A stretch of DNA of 64,000 nucleotides from Flagellimonas_B algarum (GTDB lineage: Bacteria; Bacteroidota; Bacteroidia; Flavobacteriales; Flavobacteriaceae), in the NCBI RefSeq assembly GCF_040513375.1, contig NZ_JBEVTG010000001.1:372001-436000 (forward strand). Reading direction: 5' to 3'. The translations under genes were made by a program, and so were the position numbers. The notes beneath the pieces were generated by a model. The model saw only the letters and a program-made list of their open reading frames with translations, did not search any database and was not told the DNA's origin. Position 1 is the first letter of the stretch. The number at the start of each line of letters is the position of its first letter. Of this stretch, positions 36,328 to 45,725 are shown one piece after another.

Positions 36328-37680
36328 TTATGCACCTACCGATGCGTTTTGTTCGCTCTTGATGACCTCCCTACCGATACTGTAGTAGTTGAAGCCGTTT
36401 TCTTCCATATCGTCTGGATCATAAATGTTCCTTCCGTCGAAAATGGTCTTTTCGTTCATCAGTTTATCAAGGATCCTGAAGTTCGGCATCCTGAATTCAG
36501 ACCACTCTGTTACTACGATCAAGGCATCTGCATCGATGATGGCATCGTATTCGTCTTTGGCATATTCGATACCATCACCTAAAATGCGTTCTGCCTCTTC
36601 CATGGCCACGGGATCATAGGCACGGACATTGGCGCCCATCGCCTTCAACTTTTCGATAATCACCAAAGAAGGTGCCTCACGCATATCATCGGTTTTCGGT
36701 TTGAAGGCCAAGCCCCATAGACCGAATTGTTTTCCTTTGAGATTTTCACCGAAATGGCTTTTGATCTTATCGACAAGGGTGGTTTTCTGTCTGTAGTTCA
36801 CCGCTTCTACCGCTTTCAATACTTCCAAAGAATGACCGTATTCATCGGCAGTGCGCACTAGGGCCTGCACGTCTTTGGGGAAGCAGCTTCCTCCATAGCC
36901 GGTACCCGGGTAAATGAACTTGTTTCCGATCCTGGTATCGGAACCGATACCTTTACGGACCAAGTCGACATTGGCACCGACCAATTCACAGAGGTTGGCA
37001 ATGTCGTTCATAAAACTGATTTTCGTGGCCAACATCGAATTGGCCGCATATTTCGTCATCTCCGAAGAGAAGATGTCCATGATCAACAAAGGGTGCCCAT
37101 TCATCAAGAAAGGCTTGTACAAGCGGTTCATGACCTTTTCGGCACGTTTGCTTTCGATGCCTACCACGATCCGATCGGGTTTCAAGAAATCATCGACAGC
37201 GCTTCCTTCCTTCAAAAATTCAGGGTTAGAAGCCACGTCGAACGGAATCCTTACTTCACGCTTTTTCAATTCTTCCTCTACGGCACTCTTCACCTTATAG
37301 GAGGTACCGACGGGTACCGTACTTTTGGTGATAATGACCTTGTAGTCTTGCATGTGCTGGCCGATTTCACGGGCCACGCCCAATACGTATTTCAGATCTG
37401 CACTACCGTCTTCATCCGGTGGGGTACCCACGGCGATAAAGACCGCATCGGCATCCTTGATCCCTTTCTCAAGACTGGTCGTAAAGGAAATCCTTCCTTT
37501 ATCGATGTTACGTTCGAGGAGAACGTCAAGTCCGGGTTCGTAAATCGGCACGCCCCCATTGCGCAACATTTCAACTTTCTTTTGGTCGATATCCACACAG
37601 ACGACATTGACGCCCGCTTCTGCAAAACAAGTTCCGGTGACCAAACCGACATAACCTGTACCTACTACTGCAATATTCAT
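36328..37680 (-). CDS. ugd: UDP-glucose 6-dehydrogenase
   Basis: 450 residues. N-terminal G-T-G-Y-V-G-L is at 7-13. The catalytic Cys lies in G-Y-G-G-S-C-F-P-K-D near 261-270, and the late G-L-A-F-K-P-K-T-D-D motif is present. It oxidises UDP-glucose to UDP-glucuronate with two NAD. It is the first gene of a seven-gene exopolysaccharide operon (ugd, uxs, GT2, GT4, GT, acyltransferase, GT2). Upstream are the conserved TTTCACAACA box and an A/T-rich -7 element. Confidence 0.96.
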   Translation of the reverse strand: MNIAVVGTGYVGLVTGTCFAEAGVNVVCVDIDQKKVEMLRNGGVPIYEPGLDVLLERNIDKGRISFTTSLEKGIKDADAVFIAVGTPPDEDGSADLKYVLGVAREIGQHMQDYKVIITKSTVPVGTSYKVKSAVEEELKKREVRIPFDVASNPEFLKEGSAVDDFLKPDRIVVGIESKRAEKVMNRLYKPFLMNGHPLLIMDIFSSEMTKYAANSMLATKISFMNDIANLCELVGANVDLVRKGIGSDTRIGNKFIYPGTGYGGSCFPKDVQALVRTADEYGHSLEVLKAVEAVNYRQKTTLVDKIKSHFGENLKGKQFGLWGLAFKPKTDDMREAPSLVIIEKLKAMGANVRAYDPVAMEEAERILGDGIEYAKDEYDAIIDADALIVVTEWSEFRMPNFRILDKLMNEKTIFDGRNIYDPDDMEENGFNYYSIGREVIKSEQNASVGA

Positions 37681-37707
37681 TTTTAAAGTTTTTTCGTTAT
37701 CTATTTG

Positions 37708-37753
37708 TAAATATTATCCTACTTTTTTAGTGCAAGAAACTATTGTTGTGAAA
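37708..37753 (-). promoter_or_regulatory. Promoter with conserved TTTCACAACA box (ugd operon)
   Basis: On the minus strand TTTCACAACA (37744-37753) is followed after exactly 28 nt by AATATTTA (37708-37715), a weak -7 match. The spacer ends AAAAAAGTAGGAT, nearly the same as in the rfbB promoter. A TTG 17 nt before the -7 element is a possible -33. The weak core elements suit an activator-dependent promoter (inference). Confidence 0.65.
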
Positions 37754-37794
37754 TGGTCCCAATTCGTTGTCAATGAGCGATTCCACCTTGCTAC

Positions 37795-39762
37795 CTACTG
37801 TTGGTACCAGTCCAAATCCTGGGTTCCTCCTGAATTTGCCCAGTTTACGAACCTGGGGTATTGCAGGGTAATCGGAATGCTCTCAGGTGGAGTTTGAAAG
37901 CCTTCGTATATGTTCAAAGCCCATGGTAAATTGGTATCGGTCTTGTAATACCTACCGGAAGCGGGATCGCTGAAATCATCAGCCGTGCCCAAATAATCGG
38001 CCTTGCTTGTTGGTGGCAAATCGGGAAGATGCACTTCCTTGGCCCGATCTTGATTGGCGATCAAAAATGTATTGAAGGGCACATCACCCAAAGCATTCGG
38101 GTCTATGGGGGTAGTAAAATCAATGGTCAGCGACAACGTTTGCCCTTCGAGGTCAAAACAATCGCCAGCGACGATAATGACGGTCTCATCAGTATTCGTG
38201 CCTGTTTCTGTCCCATTGGCCGCTACGGATTCGTAAGTGCCGTTTAAAACCTGCCCTTCGATGCCGTCGATCAAGCTGGGGTCAATGGGCAAGACGAAAG
38301 CGAAACCATTATGTAAGGACCCCCCGATGTTCTCAATGGTAAAAGTCGCATCCAAAGAGGTGACGAGATTATCCCCATTGGCTATGAGATTGAAGCTATA
38401 ATCCAAGGCCAAATCATTGAAATCGTAATCCCCTTGGCTGGGCCAAAGATCCTCGTAAACCAGTTTTCCGGTTGAATTCACTGAGGGTTGAAAATTATTG
38501 AACGCCTTATTCGGGTCGAACGGAAAATCGTCCAACTCATCGTTGATTCCATCCCCATCCGCATCATTGGACACTTCGATTTCGGCAAAATTGCCAACTT
38601 GTATGGCATCCGGTGGGTTCGCCCGAGCATAAAATACCGCATCGTTGAAATCATCATCGGTAGCCACATCCCTTCGCAGATCCTCAAATCCCAAAATGGT
38701 GAGCTCACGTACCTCATCATACAACAACACCATATGGGTACGGGTCGATTCTGTGGATTCCGGATTGAAATCAGGATTGGAATAATACACCCCATTGCCA
38801 TCACTGACACCACTTCCGAACCATCCATTGGCAGCCAGGAACCAGGAGATCACGGTATTGGCCGGAAAACGGCCCAAATACACGCGGTCGCCGGAAATCA
38901 AGCCCCCTCCGGATCCCAAGAAGGACACATTGGGGAAGATTACCCGATGTTCGGTGATATCATCTACGGTAGCCGGCTCATTGCCTAGGGTATAGGTATA
39001 GTACCCCAATACATTGCGGTAGCCCGCACCTTCGGAAACGAAGGTGACCCATACATCGGCTTCCTCGGTCGTGATCAAACTGGTCTCTTTACCGGCCAGG
39101 AAATCCGGGTTCGACACCGGTATCCCCCCTGGTACGTTCTCCGGTAAGGAGGCATTGATATCATCCAACAGGTTTTGTTGGATGACATCCGAGAATGCCA
39201 AATTATCAGGAACACCCAATCCATCAAAGGAATCAATAAACGTATAGTCTACATTGGCACTCTGTGAAAATGAAATACGTTTGGGTCTCTCGGAACCTTT
39301 GCCCGAACTGCCATCGCGCTCATAGAACTGGCCATAATCGAAGACCACCCCATCGTTGGTTATCGGTAACCTAACGTTGTCGATCAATCCGATATAATTG
39401 GTGTAGATCAAGACACTGTCCATACGGGCCGCAACGGTGAGTTTTTTCTCAAAATGCCCGTTTGAATCAAAGGTACCTTTACCGATCGAGAGACTGTCTT
39501 GGGTTCCGATCTTTCCATAAATCGAGAAGGTCGCCCCTTTTAAGAAATCGGGCGCATCCAAAATCAAATCGACGTTTTTACTGGTAGGATACCCAAAGCT
39601 TGCCGCTACATCCAATGCGGATAAGGGCCCTTCGACCCCACCATCATCGTCTGTGATGACGATTTCATCATCGCCTGCAGGGGGATCAAGATCTTTTTCA
39701 CTCACACAGGCGGTAAAAGCAAATAGTGCGAATATTCCAGGTAATTTGATTGTCTTTTTCAT
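37795..39762 (-). CDS. LruC/DUF4114 domain lipoprotein
   Basis: 655 residues from the ATG at 39762, which begins a lipoprotein signal ending F-T-A-C; a longer frame to 39831 adds no homologous sequence. The middle carries a DUF4114-type segment with T-D-D-D-F-N-D-A-V-F-Y-A-R-A. A calcium-binding-like D-A-D-G-D-G-I-N-D-E-L-D-D-F-P-F-D linker follows, then a LruC-type domain with G-D-Y-D-F-N-D-L. It is predicted to sit on the cell surface or in the periplasm; function unknown. It lies 10 nt after the last glycosyltransferase of the EPS operon, so it is likely co-transcribed. Confidence 0.85.
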   Translation of the reverse strand: MKKTIKLPGIFALFAFTACVSEKDLDPPAGDDEIVITDDDGGVEGPLSALDVAASFGYPTSKNVDLILDAPDFLKGATFSIYGKIGTQDSLSIGKGTFDSNGHFEKKLTVAARMDSVLIYTNYIGLIDNVRLPITNDGVVFDYGQFYERDGSSGKGSERPKRISFSQSANVDYTFIDSFDGLGVPDNLAFSDVIQQNLLDDINASLPENVPGGIPVSNPDFLAGKETSLITTEEADVWVTFVSEGAGYRNVLGYYTYTLGNEPATVDDITEHRVIFPNVSFLGSGGGLISGDRVYLGRFPANTVISWFLAANGWFGSGVSDGNGVYYSNPDFNPESTESTRTHMVLLYDEVRELTILGFEDLRRDVATDDDFNDAVFYARANPPDAIQVGNFAEIEVSNDADGDGINDELDDFPFDPNKAFNNFQPSVNSTGKLVYEDLWPSQGDYDFNDLALDYSFNLIANGDNLVTSLDATFTIENIGGSLHNGFAFVLPIDPSLIDGIEGQVLNGTYESVAANGTETGTNTDETVIIVAGDCFDLEGQTLSLTIDFTTPIDPNALGDVPFNTFLIANQDRAKEVHLPDLPPTSKADYLGTADDFSDPASGRYYKTDTNLPWALNIYEGFQTPPESIPITLQYPRFVNWANSGGTQDLDWYQQ

Positions 39763-39772
39763 GGGTTGTTTT

Positions 39773-40672
39773 TTAGGTATGAATGCTTTTGTGGTGGGAC
39801 AAATTCCATAATATGGCGCGCCAAAAGGCACGCAAATGCTCGAATTGTCGCTTGACCAAAAATGTCAAGGTGTTCTTTGGGATTGATACGAAAGCCTGGA
39901 AAAGCAAGCTGACCATCAATTGAAAAGGTTTGAAATTGCGCCGGGCGAAAACGATTCGATTACGGGCAATGTAATAGGTCTTCAAGGGGCTGAACTTTCC
40001 AGTCGAAAGGGATTCTTTATGAAGGATATAAGAGGCTGGCTGGTAATAGACTTTGTACCCTGCCCTTTTGATCATTTCGGCCCAATCGTGCTCTTCGTAA
40101 TACAAAAAGTAGATCTCGGTCATCATGCCGACCTCATCGACCACACGTTTTGGAACCATCATGGCCGCACCGTGTATGGATTCCGTCTCTCCAGCCTGAT
40201 CATACCCCCCTTCGTCTTTTTGATGATACCCGATCGAGTTATTTCGAATGGTATATTGGTTCATCGGGGTATAACCCGCGTACTGTATCAAAGAAGCATC
40301 CCAATGGAATTTGATCTTGGGGCTGACCATTCCGATTCCCTGATCTTTCTCCAAGGTTTCCACCAAAGGCTCGATAAATCCCGGGGGTACGATGGTATCG
40401 TTGTTGATGAACAATAAATAGGCGCCCTTCGCGGCTTTGACCCCGAGGTTGTTGCCCCCGGCGAAACCCAAATTAATTTCGCTTTTGATCAAATTGACCT
40501 GTGGAAACTCCAGTTTGATCCGGTCGGGATCGTCATTCGGAGAGGCGTTGTCAACAACGATGACCTCTATATTTCGATAGGTCAGTTCTTCAAGAGACCG
40601 CAACATGTCCAAGGTGACCTCCGACTCGTTATAATTGATCGTGATGATCGATACCAATGCTTGTGTATTCAT
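39773..40672 (-). CDS. Glycosyltransferase family 2 (rhamnosyltransferase-like)
   Basis: 299 residues from the ATG at 40672, which overlaps the polymerase stop as ATGA. The longer frame upstream lies inside the polymerase gene. GT2 marks: V-D-N-A-S-P-N-D-D near 39-47, F-I-N-N-D-T near 95-100 (DXD-like), and a W-A-E-M after E-E-H-D. Similarity in layout to rhamnosyl or galactosyl transferases is suggestive only. It is soluble with a membrane-associated C-terminus. Confidence 0.88.
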   Translation of the reverse strand: MNTQALVSIITINYNESEVTLDMLRSLEELTYRNIEVIVVDNASPNDDPDRIKLEFPQVNLIKSEINLGFAGGNNLGVKAAKGAYLLFINNDTIVPPGFIEPLVETLEKDQGIGMVSPKIKFHWDASLIQYAGYTPMNQYTIRNNSIGYHQKDEGGYDQAGETESIHGAAMMVPKRVVDEVGMMTEIYFLYYEEHDWAEMIKRAGYKVYYQPASYILHKESLSTGKFSPLKTYYIARNRIVFARRNFKPFQLMVSLLFQAFVSIPKNTLTFLVKRQFEHLRAFWRAILWNLSHHKSIHT

Positions 40673-42147
40673 GGTGTAGCTGTTTCGTTTTCCAATAAAA
40701 TTCCTTTCTTTTTCATTAGTTCCCGGTCCATCCGCGGAGCGATGAACATAAAGACCATGCCCGTGTACATCAGGATACAGGTCGGAAATTGGCCGAACAC
40801 CCCATTGCCGTATGAAGCCCCCATTATGCCGAACATGCCGCATACCAAGGCGGCGATTTGACCGCGCAGCCAATCGTCACGTACTTTGAACATCACATTG
40901 TAAGCCCCCGTAATCAACACGAAGAAGAGGATGAACAGGTGTAAATAGAGTCCGACCACACCGGTATCGGCCCAAATGGCCACAAACCAACTATCGGTCG
41001 CGGTATTGGCCAAAAAGGTATGGGGCGAGAAACGCTGGCCCCAATTTCCGGTCGAACCGATACCCCCGCCGAAAGGGCGTGATGCCAAATAATTACTCAA
41101 TTTCCGTTGGTTGGCGAGCCTTACTTGCAAGGAGGCGTCGTTAGGATCGAAGGCCGTTCGCATTCTTCGAATCTGGGCGTTGTTGTTCATGATCGTGGTA
41201 TACTTGAAAAACACGAATACCCCGATACCCATGATCGCACCGGCCACCAAAATCGGAATGTTCTTCCTGAGGATCAAGAACATGATACCCCCAGCTGCAG
41301 GTACCGCAATGGCTCCACGGGTACCCGAGATCAACATCCCGTACAAGCCTGCCAAGGCCACCACGATACAGAAAATGCGGAACTTTTTGCTTTTGGTAAA
41401 AAGGGCCAAGACCCCGAATACCACCCCGGCATGACCTTGCGAGGCCCCGAATTGACCGGCGTCTGAATAGAACGAAAAGATGCGTAGCTTTCCGAAAAGT
41501 ACATGGGTCAACGACCCCCCATTGTCCAACCATTTTTGTTCAAAGGGATCGACCCCGAAAAAGAGCTGTTGGCAGCCTTTGAGCGTACCCAGAAATGACA
41601 TGAGCCCCCATATGATGAAGAACAACTTCAGGTCTTTGGGTTTATCGAATAGGATAAACAGCAACGGCACGATCATCCATTGGTAGAGTGCCAGGCCACG
41701 CATGGCGTAGAACCAAGCTGCAAAACTGACCGCTTCCGGATTGACCGCCTGAAACAGGGCATAGCCGAACCAAACGGAAACCAAGATCGTCAATTGTGAT
41801 TTGGCCTTGCTCCAGGGTACTTTGATTTTGAAGGCCTTAAAGAAAAGGGCCAAGTACATCAAGAACATCAAGCCGTCGATCAACAAACCCCATGTCATGG
41901 GCACATAGCGACCAAGGCCCAAGATCAAAAAGTTCAAAACGAAAATGGTCAACAAACCCAATTTCGGCCGTTGGAACAATACCCCCATATAGACGATACC
42001 GATCGGCAAAATCACCATGCCGATTCCGGCTACAAGGCCTTTGGTTGCTGTGAGATGGGCGGTCAAAACCGCGACCGACAACAAAATGGCGACCGGCAAG
42101 GGTTGCTTTAGGTGATCCGTTCCATATGTGCGTTCGAACGGGTTCAT
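40669..42147 (-). CDS. O-antigen ligase/polymerase-family membrane protein (Wzy-like)
   Basis: 492 residues with about eleven membrane helices and a large loop near residues 310-390, the Wzy/WaaL architecture. It probably polymerises repeat units exported by the flippase encoded just upstream, with which it overlaps by 4 nt. Sequence conservation in this family is low, so polymerase versus ligase cannot be decided; operon context (flippase, Wzc-like protein, sugar transferase) favours polymerase. Confidence 0.8.
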   Translation of the reverse strand: MNPFERTYGTDHLKQPLPVAILLSVAVLTAHLTATKGLVAGIGMVILPIGIVYMGVLFQRPKLGLLTIFVLNFLILGLGRYVPMTWGLLIDGLMFLMYLALFFKAFKIKVPWSKAKSQLTILVSVWFGYALFQAVNPEAVSFAAWFYAMRGLALYQWMIVPLLFILFDKPKDLKLFFIIWGLMSFLGTLKGCQQLFFGVDPFEQKWLDNGGSLTHVLFGKLRIFSFYSDAGQFGASQGHAGVVFGVLALFTKSKKFRIFCIVVALAGLYGMLISGTRGAIAVPAAGGIMFLILRKNIPILVAGAIMGIGVFVFFKYTTIMNNNAQIRRMRTAFDPNDASLQVRLANQRKLSNYLASRPFGGGIGSTGNWGQRFSPHTFLANTATDSWFVAIWADTGVVGLYLHLFILFFVLITGAYNVMFKVRDDWLRGQIAALVCGMFGIMGASYGNGVFGQFPTCILMYTGMVFMFIAPRMDRELMKKKGILLENETATP

Positions 42148-43490
42148 GAGCCGATATAGGTTTTGATATTTTTAAAGAAGAACAGGCCTTCGGGTAAAAT
42201 CTGCCTCGAACTGATCTGGATTTCCTTGCGTAAAAAATAGAAGCCCAAAACGATGCCCAACAAGGTGAAGAACACGGTGCCAACGGCCACGGCCACCAAA
42301 CTTTCGAAGACAAAGACGGCAACGATGTCGATGACGATATTCGATAAGGTCATGAAAATGACCTTGTAGAGATTCAATTTGGGGCGGTTAATACTATCCA
42401 ACAATACCCCGGTAAACCGATCGACCGGTAATAACAACGTATAAACCGTAAAGACCCTGAATACCAAAGTCAATAGTGGCAAGGATTCACGGTATTCATC
42501 GCCTCCTAAAAAGAGTATCAGGTATTCGGCGAAAACAAAACACCCAATGGCCACCGGAACGAATAGCAGGGTCACGGCCCCAGAGTAGGTATAGAATAGT
42601 TTTCGTACCCCTTCAAAATCGCCGGCCAAGCTTTTTCTTGACATCCGCGGATACGCGGTCATGGTAAAACTTCGCAGGGGAATTCCCAATAGGTCGGTCA
42701 ATTTAAGCGGGATGGCGTACATGGCGATCCCAGCTGACCCCAAGACAGGGCTCAGTCCGATGATCAGGGTATCGGCGCTTTTTAGCAGGCTCGAACCGAT
42801 CAGGGTGCCCATGGAGAATTTACCGAAGTTGATCAGTTCTTTTTCCGTGGCGCTTTCCGCAAACTTCAAATAGGAAAGTCCATCCCATTTCTTAAGTGAA
42901 CACCAGCAACTGGAAATCAGGTTTACCCCCAAATTGACCCAAACGATTTCCAACAAACCCAATTTGAAGAACAAACCGTTCGCTATTAAGAAAACGACGA
43001 ACAGGCCTACATTCGCCAAACGTACCAACATCATGCGATGGAAGTTCTGTTCGGCCTGGAACAAGGCGGAAGCGGTGTTCCATCCTAAATTGAACAAGGC
43101 CAAAACCGGATACCACCTAAAGAACAATAAGTATCCGTTGTTCATCTCGATACCCAAGCCGTATTGCATACCCGCCACCGACCAACAGACCAATACGATC
43201 AAAGCCAACAACAACAGGTTGATCTTATAACTCGACCCTAGAAAACGTTTGAACGACTCATCATCGGCACCTGCCAACAAGCGTACTACCGAAGTTCGGG
43301 TCAGCCCGAAGCGTAAGAGATCCACAAAAGTGGCCAAGGTGATGAACAGCACCCAATCACCGAATTGCTCTTTGGGCAATTGCCGTGTCAACAACATGAA
43401 ACTGACCAATCCCAAAAAGGCAATGACCATATTCGTCAATAGGGAGGATACGTTTTTTTCCTTACCGATATTTTTGATTTTCTGCCACAT
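42144..43490 (-). CDS. Polysaccharide flippase (Wzx/MATE-like)
   Basis: 448 residues from the ATG at 43490, which overlaps the previous stop as TAATG. About twelve to fourteen membrane helices with the oligosaccharide-flippase pattern (an early L-L-T-R-Q-L-P-K-E-Q-F-G turn after helix 1). It should move lipid-linked repeat units across the inner membrane. Translational coupling on both sides places it firmly in the polymer export operon. Confidence 0.87.
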   Translation of the reverse strand: MWQKIKNIGKEKNVSSLLTNMVIAFLGLVSFMLLTRQLPKEQFGDWVLFITLATFVDLLRFGLTRTSVVRLLAGADDESFKRFLGSSYKINLLLLALIVLVCWSVAGMQYGLGIEMNNGYLLFFRWYPVLALFNLGWNTASALFQAEQNFHRMMLVRLANVGLFVVFLIANGLFFKLGLLEIVWVNLGVNLISSCWCSLKKWDGLSYLKFAESATEKELINFGKFSMGTLIGSSLLKSADTLIIGLSPVLGSAGIAMYAIPLKLTDLLGIPLRSFTMTAYPRMSRKSLAGDFEGVRKLFYTYSGAVTLLFVPVAIGCFVFAEYLILFLGGDEYRESLPLLTLVFRVFTVYTLLLPVDRFTGVLLDSINRPKLNLYKVIFMTLSNIVIDIVAVFVFESLVAVAVGTVFFTLLGIVLGFYFLRKEIQISSRQILPEGLFFFKNIKTYIGS

Positions 43491-45724
43491 TACGCCACGG
43501 TCTTTTTGGTGAAGAATCGGAATTGAACGACTTTCTTGACCCAACGACGGATCAGGGATCGTTTCTTCGGCAGGTCACCTAATACGGTTTCCATTTCCAA
43601 CACCTTGACCCCATTGAGTATGATCGTCGGTTCAGGTCCGGTGGTGGCCTCATTGAAAAGTGCTAGGGCATTTTTATCGGCTTCGCTCCATGCCCGATTG
43701 GCCCGGGTGACCAAGAAGGTATAGTCCATGGTCGAAGCCAATTTTACCGGAAAGGGGTTCTTGATGATACTCGGAATCTCGAGGATGACGAAATCAAACC
43801 GGTTGAAATCATCGATTTCCTTCGCGACATCGAACTCCTGAACTGATGAAATCTTATAAAGTTGATCACTGACCGGATACAGGATCTTATGATAGCAATC
43901 GTTACTCAACCCGAAATCGAAGGCATCATAGGTGATATGCAAGACCTGGTAGTCAAGTTCACACAATTTGGCCACCAAATGGCTGCATACATAGGTCTTA
44001 CCCTCTCCTTCTTGGGTAGAGAAGAACAGGTTGACGACAGGTTCATTTGCTTCTTCCTTCTTGAATTGGTTCAACAGGACGTTACGTGAGATCGCATTGA
44101 CCGCCTTGTTCTGAAGATAAGCGTAATCTATTTTTTTCTTTTTGGAACTGATGACCGGAAAAATGGACGAAACCGTAAGTCCGATTTTGTCCTCGGCCCG
44201 GGGCGCGGTGTTCAAGTTGCCGTCCAAAAATTCCAAGACCAAGATGGTAAAGGCCACCAAGATGAATCCGGCCATACCGGCTACGATGACCAACATCATT
44301 CGTTTACTAGGTTTCGGACTGATCGGGAAAAACGGCACCTCGATCAGTTTCAAATTCGATTTGAGTTCGACATTCTGTTGCCTCAGTTTCGCCAATCCCA
44401 AACTGTGCAAGAGACTGAGGTATTCACGTTCCGCAATATCGATTTTCCGTTCGAGCCGTTTCATGGTCGCCCCCAGTGGGGAAAATACCTGATAGAGTTT
44501 TTCAAATTCCAACCGTTTTTGATCCATCACCCGCAATTGGGCCTTGGTGCCCTCAAAGTCTATGGTATTGGTCAACCAATCGGTTAGGATACTGGTTGTG
44601 GCCAAACTCTTTTCATCATAATCGGTAGTGTAGAGTTGGTTGACCTGACCTTGCAAATCTGACTTTAAGCCGATCGCTTTCTTGGTCAGAACGACCACCT
44701 CTTGGGCATTTTTCTCACGGGTAATCGAATCGGTCTCAACCCCAAGGGACTTCATAGCGATTTCGAAATTCACATCGGCCAGATCGTTGCGCAATTTCAT
44801 GATCTGTTCGCTTGATAAGCGTTTCATCTCATGGGTCGCAAGTTTTGATTCAAGGGTCTGTAATACCGCCTTGGCCGCATGGTGTTTGATGTAAACTTTC
44901 TGGTATTCGAGCTCGAAATGCTCTTTCTCAGAAGCGATGTGTTTGGTCTGTTCGTAATAGTTGATGATGTTGTGGGTGCGGTTGAAGGCGAGCAATTCAT
45001 CTTCGGCTCCCCTTAGGTCACCCGTAGACTCTTGTAATTGCCCTTCAAAATACTTGACCACCGCATCGGATTGGTTCACCTTGATATCGGCATTCAGTTT
45101 TACGAAGACCTCACAAAGGATCAATAGCGTATTTTGGCAAATGGCCGGGTCATCGGCCTCGAATTCGATATCGACGAAATCACTACTTAGAATTCGACGC
45201 ACCCCAATGCGACCGACGATTTTCTCGATACTGTAATCCGGGTGTTTTAGATTGATCAACTCATAGATGAAATTCGTATGGTCTGATTCTTTGAGTTTCT
45301 TAAAGTTATCGAAGGTGGCCGCTACATCGCCTTTGACCACAAGGGCCTTGACGTCTTCGGGCACCATTTCCATCAAGGCATCATACTTGGCCTTTGAAAT
45401 GACCTTGGTATCAGCGCTATCGAGCGACATATGTTGCGCGAACAATTTCAACGCGACCGTTTCGATGGTCGTTCGGGCTTTGATCAAGTTCAATAAATTA
45501 TCATAGGCCGTATTCGTAGCCCTAAAGTCAAGTTTGGTATTGTCCAGCTCGATAGTCGAACCCGAAGCGATACCGGTGTAGACCCTAGCCTTTGAATTGA
45601 ACACCTTGGGTTCGTTCTTGGTCAATTGAAAAACCAAAACCGCCAAGATGACGGGTACCAAAACCAAAAGCCCCACATGGCGGAGCAAAAGGCGGATGAA
45701 AAAAAGTAGGTTGAATTTCTTCAT
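43490..45724 (-). CDS. Wzc-like chain-length/export regulator with degenerate kinase domain
   Basis: 744 residues. The first membrane helix is at about 15-32, followed by a long coiled-coil periplasmic domain, P-I-S-P-K-P-S-K-R before the second helix (about 480-505), and a cytoplasmic P-loop domain. Walker A is present (Q-E-G-E-G-K-T, Lys576). The equivalent of Walker A' reads L-H-I-T-Y-D-A, and the Walker-B-like strand reads V-I-L-E-I-P-S with Glu instead of Asp. No C-terminal tyrosine cluster is seen. It therefore probably keeps the polymerisation/export role but may lack autokinase activity. Confidence 0.85.
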   Translation of the reverse strand: MKKFNLLFFIRLLLRHVGLLVLVPVILAVLVFQLTKNEPKVFNSKARVYTGIASGSTIELDNTKLDFRATNTAYDNLLNLIKARTTIETVALKLFAQHMSLDSADTKVISKAKYDALMEMVPEDVKALVVKGDVAATFDNFKKLKESDHTNFIYELINLKHPDYSIEKIVGRIGVRRILSSDFVDIEFEADDPAICQNTLLILCEVFVKLNADIKVNQSDAVVKYFEGQLQESTGDLRGAEDELLAFNRTHNIINYYEQTKHIASEKEHFELEYQKVYIKHHAAKAVLQTLESKLATHEMKRLSSEQIMKLRNDLADVNFEIAMKSLGVETDSITREKNAQEVVVLTKKAIGLKSDLQGQVNQLYTTDYDEKSLATTSILTDWLTNTIDFEGTKAQLRVMDQKRLEFEKLYQVFSPLGATMKRLERKIDIAEREYLSLLHSLGLAKLRQQNVELKSNLKLIEVPFFPISPKPSKRMMLVIVAGMAGFILVAFTILVLEFLDGNLNTAPRAEDKIGLTVSSIFPVISSKKKKIDYAYLQNKAVNAISRNVLLNQFKKEEANEPVVNLFFSTQEGEGKTYVCSHLVAKLCELDYQVLHITYDAFDFGLSNDCYHKILYPVSDQLYKISSVQEFDVAKEIDDFNRFDFVILEIPSIIKNPFPVKLASTMDYTFLVTRANRAWSEADKNALALFNEATTGPEPTIILNGVKVLEMETVLGDLPKKRSLIRRWVKKVVQFRFFTKKTVA

Positions 45725-45725
45725 G

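Noticed and set aside
39773..40873. Longer version of the GT2 gene starting at 40873
   Set aside because: The extra N-terminus overlaps the polymerase gene; the ATG at 40672 overlaps its stop as ATGA and begins the conserved GT2 sequence.
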